Shown: positions 43,680-49,924 of the stretch, piece after piece | Position numbering within the stretch: the stretch's first letter is position 1 | How the letters are laid out: every line of letters begins with the position of its first letter | NCBI GenBank assembly: GCA_020851635.1 | Contig: JADZCJ010000140.1 | Location: forward strand, 62,001-126,000 | Length of the DNA: 64,000 bases | Source: Anaerolineae bacterium | Lineage (GTDB): Bacteria; Chloroflexota; Anaerolineae; UBA4142; SHND01 | Reading direction: 5' to 3' | The notes under the pieces: model-generated | The model's database searches: none | The model's input: the letters and a program-made list of their open reading frames with translations, nothing else | What the model was told of the DNA's origin: nothing | Position numbers and translations under genes: made by a program

Positions 43680-45048
43680 GCGACATTCTCCTTCGACGAA
43701 TCACGCGAATGACGATGATTCCCAAGATCAAGAAGAGGAACCCGCACACCAGGGGAACAACTAACGCCATGACATCCAGCCCCGTCGGCAATTGATTTGG
43801 CTGCGGTACCGTATTATTCGATGGCGCGGGCGGAAGGCTGTTGCCATTGTTGTTTCCGCTACCGGTTCCCGCGAGGGTGGTTGGCGGGGGCAGTTCTGCA
43901 ACTTGCGTTGCTGTAGGATTTGTGCTCGAGTCATCTGTAGTTGTCGGCGTTGGTGAGATTTGGACAGTGGTTGGTGCGGCAATGGGATTGGTGGTTGGTG
44001 CGGCAATGGGATTGGTCGCGCTCGTATTTGCGCCGGAAGGAGCACCGTTGTTTGCAGTTGACGAATTGAGTGCCGCTGTCAGTTCTTGGCGCTCCTGGAT
44101 CATGAAGGCGAGCACATCATTCCAGGACATGCCGAGGGTTGGATCGTCTTTTTGTGCAGCGAATTCGGTTTGTCCTTCCTGTACCGGCAGCAGCAGTACA
44201 TGAACTCTGCCATTGTCGATCCCGAAATTGAGCAGTTCCGCGCTGTCGCGGGGAATGGAGACCGTGAGGGACGTGATCGCCCCCTCGATGTAAGCGGGCT
44301 GTGGAGGTGAATTGCCTGAGTCGTCGCCAAAGCCTGCACTCGCATAGGTGGGGTTCGGAGTTTGCTCGAACGAAACGGCGAGGACGGGCAGGGATCGAAT
44401 CACCGCTTTGGTTACCGGCAGATTCATTGCCTCGCCCACCAGCGGTCCGCTGATGATTCCCGACGGAAAAATGGACGAGGTTGGAAATGTGCCTTGCGTC
44501 GGCGTAATGACAGCCGAAGGCCCAAACCCGAAACTCGCCTGATTGCTGTCCTGTCCACTCAAAATCTCGCCGAACCGATTCGAGGTGCCGCCGGTGAGAT
44601 TCCCGGGAGCCATGCTGATGACCAAATCCACGTAATCGCCGATGACAATCTGGGTAGGTGAGGTCTTTGCATCTACGGGGATCACTGCCGCCACGCGGTT
44701 CGGCTCATTCAGTGCCAGCGCCAGGCGTTTCGACGCGAGAGGATTTCCTGCCGTGACGATGGCGGATTTGCGGAGTGGTTCACCGGCAAAGATCGGCGTC
44801 GTGACAAAGCCGCCGACGTACTGATCGAGTTCTTGTTTTTCTACGAGCGTCGCCAGCACCTGTCGGTTGAGATGTTGGGCGTCTAGCCCCAACATATTCT
44901 GGTCGAGCGGCGTGTAGGGCGGAATGTCGCGCAAGGCGACGACCACCTGCGCGGGCGGCGGTGCGAGGAAATTTCCCAGGAGCAAGAACCCGATAAAGGC
45001 GCCAAGGGCGAGCAAGATGCCAATCATAAAGGTGGCTGATTTGAGCAC
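43666..45048 (-). CDS. cpaB: Flp pilus assembly protein CpaB (RcpC)
   Basis: 460 residues from GTG 45048. This start is chosen because AAAAGGAG lies 8 bases upstream, whereas the longer ATG at 45108 overlaps the previous gene and has no such site. A transmembrane helix (FMIGILLALGAFIGFLLLGNFL) is followed by a SAF domain (VVVALRDIPPYTPLDQNMLGLDAQ) and an RcpC-type domain (AVIPVDAKTSPTQIVIGDYVDLVI). A long Pro/Thr-rich stretch includes a duplicated NPIAAPTT unit, and a second C-terminal helix (LDVMALVVPLVCGFLFLILGIIVI) ends in RRRR. The second membrane anchor is unusual for CpaB. Confidence 0.9.
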   Translation of the reverse strand: MLKSATFMIGILLALGAFIGFLLLGNFLAPPPAQVVVALRDIPPYTPLDQNMLGLDAQHLNRQVLATLVEKQELDQYVGGFVTTPIFAGEPLRKSAIVTAGNPLASKRLALALNEPNRVAAVIPVDAKTSPTQIVIGDYVDLVISMAPGNLTGGTSNRFGEILSGQDSNQASFGFGPSAVITPTQGTFPTSSIFPSGIISGPLVGEAMNLPVTKAVIRSLPVLAVSFEQTPNPTYASAGFGDDSGNSPPQPAYIEGAITSLTVSIPRDSAELLNFGIDNGRVHVLLLPVQEGQTEFAAQKDDPTLGMSWNDVLAFMIQERQELTAALNSSTANNGAPSGANTSATNPIAAPTTNPIAAPTTVQISPTPTTTDDSSTNPTATQVAELPPPTTLAGTGSGNNNGNSLPPAPSNNTVPQPNQLPTGLDVMALVVPLVCGFLFLILGIIVIRVIRRRRMSHVTP

Positions 45049-45056
45049 AGAAAATT

Positions 45057-45064
45057 CTCCTTTT
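45057..45064 (-). promoter_or_regulatory. Shine-Dalgarno site that sets the cpaB GTG start
   Basis: AAAAGGAG on the minus strand, 8 bases before GTG 45048. It is among the best ribosome sites in the array and argues for GTG 45048 rather than an upstream ATG. Confidence 0.7.
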
Positions 45065-45092
45065 GCAGGAATTCCGGGTTGTGGTGCGTCGC

Positions 45093-45434
45093 TTAGTCGG
45101 GATGCCACTGCCCATTGACTTGCGCCAGCAGGCGCTGCGTTGCCTCGCGCAGATTCAATAGCAGTGCCGAGAGCATCTGCAATTCACTCCCTGTCATATC
45201 GCCCAGCGTTGCCTTGTCGAACTGAGCCAGTCCTTGAGTAATGGATTGCATGGCGAACCCGTAGGGACCGCCCGCTGCGCGCTGCGCCAACGCACGTGCG
45301 ATCGGTGTGGCGAGATGCGGGTAATAGCGGCGCACGAGGTGCGTCCATTGCGCGATGGTTTCAGTTCGAGCATTTTCGAGGTTGGGCGGCGCAACGATTG
45401 GGTTGTCACCTTGCACGAGATCCGTCGCGTTCAT
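45093..45434 (-). CDS. First gene of the array, unrecognised helical protein
   Basis: 113 residues from ATG 45434. The protein is soluble, wholly helical and Ala/Leu-rich (TIAQWTHLVRRYYPHLATPIARALAQRA, MLSALLLNLREATQRLLAQV), with no known motif. Upstream extensions of the frame run through the terminator hairpin and are rejected. It lies 24 bp downstream of the A/U-run of an intrinsic terminator, so it would be made only when transcription reads through. It is 44 bp from cpaB and may be a Tad accessory factor. Confidence 0.55.
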   Translation of the reverse strand: MNATDLVQGDNPIVAPPNLENARTETIAQWTHLVRRYYPHLATPIARALAQRAAGGPYGFAMQSITQGLAQFDKATLGDMTGSELQMLSALLLNLREATQRLLAQVNGQWHPD

Positions 45435-45457
45435 ACGGTTGCGAGTTGATGAGAAAT

Positions 45458-45512
45458 AAAAAAAGAGGGAGGACTCGTTCTCCCGCGTGTGCGGGCTGAC
45501 GAGCCTCCCTCT
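45458..45512 (-). terminator. Intrinsic terminator/attenuator in front of the Tad-conjugation array
   Basis: On the minus strand the stem GAGGGAGG-CTCGT pairs with ACGAG-T-CCTCCCTC. It is capped by a second stem CCCGC-ACAC-GCGGG and followed by seven U (45464-45458). The structure is strong and correctly oriented to stop transcripts coming from the promoter at 45710-45738 before they reach ATG 45434. No T-run exists on the other strand. Confidence 0.85.
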
Positions 45513-45703
45513 CTGCATGTCAAACGATTCCGCGGCGTTTTACATGTCGCCTACCATTCGTACTCCCAAGCGTGTTACCTGTTAATGCAGGTGTGCGACG
45601 AGGTCGCGGGCAGAGGCTCGGGCAAGAGAACTACACAGAGTTCGTGTCAACGGAAATCGTTTCAGATGAGGGGTTGGAATGAAATTTCATTCCAGCCGAT
45701 TAT
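45513..45703 (-). promoter_or_regulatory. Structured 5' leader of the array (possible riboswitch or small RNA)
   Basis: Between the promoter and the terminator the transcript can form a closing stem ACGAUUUCCG (45660-45651) with CGGAAUCGU (45532-45524; one bulge). Inside this are hairpins GAACU/AGUUC (45628-45643), ACCUG/CAGGU (45577-45592) and GGCG/CGCC (45534-45551). No long reading frame is present. With the terminator the whole looks like an attenuating leader or a ~240-nt free RNA. I could not match it to c-di-GMP-I/II, cobalamin, 6S or tmRNA consensus elements. Confidence 0.45.
45676..45693. promoter_or_regulatory. Perfect 18-bp palindrome near the transcription start
   Basis: GGAATGAAATTTCATTCC (9+9, no spacer) lies about 10-27 bases downstream of the predicted start of the leader transcript. 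The position and symmetry suit a repressor binding site. Confidence 0.5.
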
Positions 45704-45709
45704 GGCGCC

Positions 45710-45738
45710 ACTATACCAGACTGAATTGCGTGGGTCAA
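45710..45738 (-). promoter_or_regulatory. Sigma70-type promoter of the Tad-conjugation array
   Basis: On the minus strand TTGACC (45738-45733), 17 bases, then TATAGT (45715-45710). This is close to consensus with ideal spacing. Predicted start is about 45703. It is the only good promoter found upstream of the 33-kb array. Confidence 0.7.
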
Positions 45739-45967
45739 GGGTTCAGAGAATTTATTTTGCAGGCATCCCCTTTTCGAACCAATCATAATAGTCTATTTTG
45801 TAGGGCTTTAACGATAGCCTTGGATGTTTCATACAAAAAAGTGGAACGTTCAATTGCGACGCCGAGTTAGTGATCAATCTGCGGCATCCACCCTGGACTG
45901 AATCCAAATATTCTTGTCGCGACAATTCAATTGGTGAAGGCATATTTTTATCGCAGTATCCATCCGA
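45739..45967. other. Intergenic region upstream of the array promoter
   Basis: About 230 bp, visibly richer in A+T than the surroundings. A 63-codon minus-strand frame exists (45943-45752) but has no ribosome site or recognisable motif. I see no repeat or RNA gene here. Confidence 0.4.
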
Positions 45968-46183
45968 TCAGTGTCCTAATCCTTGCTCGCCAAAAGAGTC
46001 ATACCCTTTGGGTACAAAATAAATGCGCCCCGGTTGCATAGTGAGCCCCCTCATAGGGTGTGCGGCGCGGAGCTCACACCCTCCAGGAGGAGCAAGACGC
46101 ACCCACGCGCCGAGCCAAGGTGGTAAATTGCATTGCGATAGATTACATGCGAGATCGTCGTCTGAATTGGCACAGCCTATCAA
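45968..46183 (-). CDS. Small hypothetical protein after the DUF192 gene
   Basis: 71 residues starting with a TTG that overlaps the DUF192 stop codon (TTGA), as in translational coupling. It begins with IGCANSDDDLAC, which could be a degenerate lipoprotein start but lacks a hydrophobic region, and ends with QPGRIYFVPKGYDSFGEQ. No family is recognised, and the codon pattern is not strongly coding. Weak call. Confidence 0.3.
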   Translation of the reverse strand: MIGCANSDDDLACNLSQCNLPPWLGAWVRLAPPGGCELRAAHPMRGLTMQPGRIYFVPKGYDSFGEQGLGH

Positions 46184-46548
46184 GCAGTGATGGTGAACGC
46201 AATTACATCGCCTTCTTGGCTTCCGGAGACGGCAATTGCACCCTCAGCCATTTCCAAGACCCACTGCGCACCCATAACCCATGCCACCCGATTGGGTCGG
46301 AGCGTCTCAAGTCCAAGCACTCGATTGTTCCTGTCCAGAAAAAAGACGTCAATTGGAAATTTCATTCGGATGGAGTGGATCGCCATGAATGGAAACCAAT
46401 TGCGCCCGGGAATAAGGAGCCCGTGCCCAATTTCAAGCCGGTCATGCTTCAACAGTCCGACACGGCGCGCCTGAGGGGTGGTCGCGAGTTCGATGCGTGT
46501 GCCAATAATGATTTGGCGTGTGGCGTTATGAACTGTGTATGAAGGCAT
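46180..46548 (-). CDS. DUF192 family protein
   Basis: 122 residues from ATG 46548. The core motifs of DUF192 are visible: ATTPQARRVGLLKHDRLEIGHGLLI, FPFMAIHSIRMKFPIDVFFLDRNNRVLGL, and AQWVLEMAEGAIAVSGSQEGDVI. DUF192 is a small beta-barrel domain, often exported; this copy has no signal peptide and looks cytoplasmic. In several genomes these proteins sit near Tad pilus genes, which fits here (from memory), but no biochemical role is established to my knowledge. Confidence 0.85.
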   Translation of the reverse strand: MPSYTVHNATRQIIIGTRIELATTPQARRVGLLKHDRLEIGHGLLIPGRNWFPFMAIHSIRMKFPIDVFFLDRNNRVLGLETLRPNRVAWVMGAQWVLEMAEGAIAVSGSQEGDVIAFTITA

Positions 46549-46741
46549 AATGGAAGCGTAAAGGGCGGTATGCAAACGCGCCGATCAGGGCGTGTGCGCT
46601 TATTCTATCGTCACTCCTTGACCATTCTTGTACATTTCTCAATCGTTTGACTGGATTCTCTTTCCATTGTATCGCCAGGAAATATTACTCTGGACGCACT
46701 TTATGGCGTTTTATCGCTACTTTGAGAAAGATTCTTGGAGT

Positions 46742-46769
46742 TTGCACAATAGTCATGGCTGTGTATAAT
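46742..46769 (+). promoter_or_regulatory. Promoter giving a leaderless transcript for the ATPase gene
   Basis: TTGCAC (46742-46747), 16 bases, TATAAT (46764-46769). The predicted start is about 46776, only 0-2 bases before ATG 46778, so the mRNA would be leaderless. No Shine-Dalgarno site is present. Confidence 0.6.
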
Positions 46770-46783
46770 ACATAGCCATGACT
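46751..46783. promoter_or_regulatory. 33-bp palindrome overlapping -10 box and start codon
   Basis: The arm AGTCATGGCTGTGTAT (46751-46766) is repeated in reverse at 46768-46783 with one mismatch and a one-base centre. It covers both the TATAAT and the ATG of the ATPase gene, so bound protein would block transcription. Autoregulation is a plausible inference. Confidence 0.65.
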
Positions 46784-48211
46784 ATCTCTAATTTGACCCG
46801 CAATTTTTTCGGACGAGAAGAGGAATTGGAAGCCCTGCTCGCGGTCAGTCAACGTCCCGGCGCACAATTTGTGGTGGTCTATGGACGCCGTCGTGTCGGC
46901 AAAACGACCCTCCTTCTCAAATGGGGGGAATTGAGTGCACTGCCGACGATTTACTGGGTTGCCGTGCGTGGTACGCCCGCCAACTTGCGTCAGGAATTCA
47001 CCCAATCCGTCTGGCGTACGCTCGCGCCAGAAACAGCCCCACCCACGTTCGATTCCTGGGAAGCGCTGTTTGAAAACTTGCTCGCGCTGGTCCGCGAGCG
47101 TCGTATCCTTGTGATTCTCGATGAATTCCCATGGATAAGTGAGGCCGATTCCTCCTTTGCCTCACGGCTTCAAAACCTGTGGGATCACCGGATCAAGGGA
47201 TCCAATCTGATTCTCGTCTTGGCGGGCTCACATATTGGGATGATGTCCCGCCTCTTTGAGTATCAATCTCCCCTCTACGGTCGCTTCACGGCGCAACTGC
47301 TGGTCAAACCGCTTCCTTTTCGGACGCTGAAAGACTTTTTGCCGCGCTACGATTTGGAGCGCCGCATCTCCACCTACGCCGTGGTCGGTGGCATCCCGGC
47401 CTATCTGGAACTCTTCCTGGACGACCAGAGCATTGGCGCAAACATCAAAACGCAAGTGATGGCACCGACCGGCATCTTTCGCAACGAACCCTTCTTCCTC
47501 TTGAGCGATCAAGTGCGCGAGCCGCGCAATTTCATCTCCATTATTCGGGCGATTGGGCGGGGGCGACATACGTTGGATGAAATCGCCACGGATACCGGTT
47601 TACCAAAGCATCAAGTCAGTGCCTACTTGGATCGCTTGCAAGATTTGCGCATGGTGGAGCGGCGGTTGCCCATTACGATACTGCCGGCGAAACGATCACG
47701 GAGTCATAAAGGGCGCTATCATTTGTCTGATCATTACCATCGCTTTCACTTTCGCTTCATTGACCCCAATCTTGATTTGTTGGAGCAGGGACGCGTGGAG
47801 CAGGTCTGGGAAAAGATCGGAGAGCAGTTCCGTGCATTTATTGGTGCGACGGCCTTTGAAGAAATTTGTCGCGAGTGGGTCTGGCAGCAAGCCGATCGAG
47901 GCAAATTACCGTTCAAACCGGACCATGTTGGCTCGCACTGGGGGCGGGGCATTCAGATTGATGTAGTCGCCATCCATTGGTCGGAGCGGTGGTTGCTGTT
48001 GGGAGAGTGTAAATGGGGCGTCGATCGCATCAGCACTCAGATGGTGAAGGAGTTTGGTGAAAAAACGCAACGCTTCGCAGAGAAAGAATTCTCCGGTTGG
48101 ACTGTCCACCGATTATTTTTTGCGCGTGGGGGATTCACAGAGGCGGCGGAAACCGAAGCGAAGCGCGCAGGAATCGAGTTGGTTGGATTGAAGGAACTGG
48201 ATCAAAAATGA
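46778..48211 (+). CDS. AAA+ ATPase with C-terminal DUF234 nuclease-like domain
   Basis: 477 residues of the archaeal-type ATPase/DUF234 family. Motifs: FGREEELEALL (start of the STAND-like ATPase), VVYGRRRVGKTTLLL (Walker A, about 33-47), LVILDEFPWI (Walker B, about 110), a winged helix (TLDEIATDTGLPKHQVSAYL), and the DUF234 tail with IQIDVVAIH followed by LLLGECKWG. The D...E-x-K in that tail resembles a PD-(D/E)xK nuclease core. Such genes are common solitary elements in archaea and Chloroflexota; a link with mobile DNA is suspected but their function is unproven. It is transcribed towards a decayed transposase. Confidence 0.85.
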   Translation: MTISNLTRNFFGREEELEALLAVSQRPGAQFVVVYGRRRVGKTTLLLKWGELSALPTIYWVAVRGTPANLRQEFTQSVWRTLAPETAPPTFDSWEALFENLLALVRERRILVILDEFPWISEADSSFASRLQNLWDHRIKGSNLILVLAGSHIGMMSRLFEYQSPLYGRFTAQLLVKPLPFRTLKDFLPRYDLERRISTYAVVGGIPAYLELFLDDQSIGANIKTQVMAPTGIFRNEPFFLLSDQVREPRNFISIIRAIGRGRHTLDEIATDTGLPKHQVSAYLDRLQDLRMVERRLPITILPAKRSRSHKGRYHLSDHYHRFHFRFIDPNLDLLEQGRVEQVWEKIGEQFRAFIGATAFEEICREWVWQQADRGKLPFKPDHVGSHWGRGIQIDVVAIHWSERWLLLGECKWGVDRISTQMVKEFGEKTQRFAEKEFSGWTVHRLFFARGGFTEAAETEAKRAGIELVGLKELDQK

Positions 48212-48946
48212 GTAGTCGTGTTGTGGCTAAACAATGGTCCCCGAAGCCGTCGCAAATTCGCAACTCAATGTCCGGGCCGGGCCTTCCGGTATTCACATAT
48301 TTGACCGGACGACCGGGCTGAACCTTCTTGTTGATGAGGTCCGGATAGTCATGGTGCAAGCCGTTCAAGACCGGAAACGCAATAAACTTCCCCGTACCAC
48401 GCTCCTCCTCGCCTTTTGCGATCTGCTCCGGCATTTGCTGACCTATGCCCTGATGGGGACGGGAGGCGCTAAAGGACGAGATGTATTCTTTCACCACCCG
48501 ATACAACTGTAGTTCGTTCAAGATGAGCGTGTGATCCAAGCACTCGTGCCGCACACTTGTCGAGAAGCGCTCGCAAACTGCGTTTGCGCGCGGCGCACGG
48601 TTTGGAATGCGCAACACTTCAATTCCTGAAGATATGGCAACTCGAATAACGTCCTTTCCAAACTTGCTATCGTTATCGCGAATCAAGTATCTTGGTGTTT
48701 GACCGTACCAGGTCTATCACAAGTATAAAATCACACGCCCATAGATCCTTCGCATGATTCTTCAGAAAGATGCACAAGTCTTGGGAAGGCGGTCGGACTT
48801 GGCGCATAGGGCGCATATAGCTCCGAATCGTGCCCTTGGCAACCCGTAATCGGAGTTTGAGCGGTTCCCCGTGAGTGCGTTCTGCGCCCCACAGCGGATT
48901 CTCCGTGCTTGATTGTCTGATCAAGGTAATCAATTCCTTCGTCCAC
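48135..48946 (-). pseudogene. Remnant of an IS481-like (rve) transposase
   Basis: Two frames on the minus strand give pieces of one integrase-core transposase. The N-terminal piece (48946/48933-48673) has NPLWGAERTHGE, IRSYMRP and FLKNHAKDLWACDFILV with the first catalytic Asp. The C-terminal piece (48686 downward) has MIRDNDSKFG, APRANAVCERF and SVRHECLDHTLI, then GLHHDY. About 45 residues between 'DFILVIDL' and 'RYLIRDND' are missing and the join is out of frame. The normal stop is also lost, so the frame runs into the antisense of the ATPase gene. No terminal repeats were identified. Confidence 0.75.
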
Positions 48947-49033
48947 GGGAATGGGAATTAAATTGATGTTTTGAATCCCAATCCTTTCGTTTACGACGCT
49001 GTGAAGGAAAAAAAGATATCTTACTTTTTTTGT

Positions 49034-49061
49034 TTGACCTCACTTCAAAAGTAGTTATAAT
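49034..49061 (+). promoter_or_regulatory. Sigma70-type promoter
   Basis: TTGACC (49034-49039), 16 bases, TATAAT (49056-49061). Transcription should begin near 49068, upstream of the small membrane protein gene. Confidence 0.65.
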
Positions 49062-49113
49062 GACCGTCGCCAAATCAAGTTTAATACATATCTTCTCGTA
49101 CCGCGTTCCCTAT

Positions 49114-49425
49114 ATGCGAACCTGGTTAAATCCGCTCCTGTGGGCCCTGCTCGGCGTCATTGTAATTTCGTCGAGCATCAGTGCCGAGCCTGCGTGTACA
49201 GACTTGGTGTTTGGCTCCGAAGGTGGAAACTGTGCACACTCCCACAATGCATCCGCACCAGGCCCTCATGTGCACAATGGTGATGCTTCTCCCCAAATCA
49301 GTTGGGGAAATCCTTTCTCATTACCTACAATCGGTCTCCTGATAGTTTTCTTCTTGGGGCGAGGAGCGCAACTCTGTGCACGCTTCAGCCCCGCCCCGCC
49401 CACACTCCCACCCCGCTTCGGCTAG
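49114..49425 (+). CDS. Small membrane or secreted protein with His-rich loop
   Basis: 103 residues from ATG 49114; earlier in-frame starts lie before the predicted transcription start. It has an N-terminal hydrophobic segment (NPLLWALLGVIVISSSISA, likely a signal peptide), a loop with AHSHNASAPGPHVHNGD, and a second hydrophobic segment (FSLPTIGLLIVFFLG) followed by a Pro-rich tail. The plan resembles small metal-resistance-associated proteins with H-x-H loops, but no family can be named. The clear promoter upstream is the best evidence that it is expressed. Confidence 0.5.
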   Translation: MRTWLNPLLWALLGVIVISSSISAEPACTDLVFGSEGGNCAHSHNASAPGPHVHNGDASPQISWGNPFSLPTIGLLIVFFLGRGAQLCARFSPAPPTLPPRFG

Positions 49426-49924
49426 TTCAAGATGTGCGCCAGTATACGCCATGGTTCACCCGCCATAGTCTTGCCGCGTGTACTTTGTTTATCTTGTGGT
49501 TGCGAGGCAATCTATCTTTTGAATCCCTGAATTCGTCAAACGGATCACAATCCTATCGGGCAGTAGATTCCACTCAAGTGTCAGCACTTTTCGACGATGC
49601 CTTGGTCGTTGACAAAGCGGCATTCTGTGGCATCAAAACGCGGGACTTCTTGATTTCTGTTTGCGGTGGTTGACATCTACATAAGATGTTTTTAACCATC
49701 TTTGTCGTTGAGTATCGACGTCAATCTCGTGTTGATCGGCTTTTTCTTGCTCGCGCTCGGAGGGATCGGGCACGATGTTGGAAACGGCATTTTGCTGCAA
49801 CATCATTATCGCCGCGCACAAGAGGCGTTTGAGGCATAAATCGCACTCGTAAAGGAGGTGATGTAGAGGTAAATAAAGGTCATTTGCATCGTTCTGCCAA
49901 CAAATAAGAATCGAGGAGGAGAGA
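49426..49924. other. 500-bp gap before the peptide-binding protein gene
   Basis: No long gene is seen. A 45-codon plus-strand frame at 49702-49839 (TTG start) reads as one transmembrane helix (LVLIGFFLLALGGIGHDVG) with a polar tail and might be a small protein or a gene remnant. At 49851-49862 there is a full-length Shine-Dalgarno sequence without a usable frame after it. The true ribosome site for the next gene is GAGGAGG just before 49925. Confidence 0.4.
49851..49862 (+). promoter_or_regulatory. Orphan full-length Shine-Dalgarno sequence
   Basis: AAAGGAGGTGAT matches the full anti-Shine-Dalgarno pairing region. The only start codon within it, ATG 49861, is followed immediately by TAG. No other start codon lies at normal distance. 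Confidence 0.6.

Noticed and set aside
45524-45703. c-di-GMP riboswitch or 6S RNA as identity of the leader RNA
   Set aside because: No GEMM tetraloop/receptor pattern or GCAAAGCC-type segments and no clear 6S central bubble; left as an unidentified structured leader.
45752-45943. 63-residue minus-strand frame upstream of the array promoter
   Set aside because: No Shine-Dalgarno, no motif, and AT-rich sequence; cannot be supported as a gene.
46041-46083. Hairpins near 46055-46082 as a terminator
   Set aside because: Short arms, no T-run on either strand, and they lie within the weak small frame after the DUF192 gene.
49849-49864. 16S rRNA 3' end on the minus strand (ACATCACCTCCTTT)
   Set aside because: The match is only the anti-Shine-Dalgarno core and no further rRNA sequence is present; it is simply a strong Shine-Dalgarno sequence on the plus strand.
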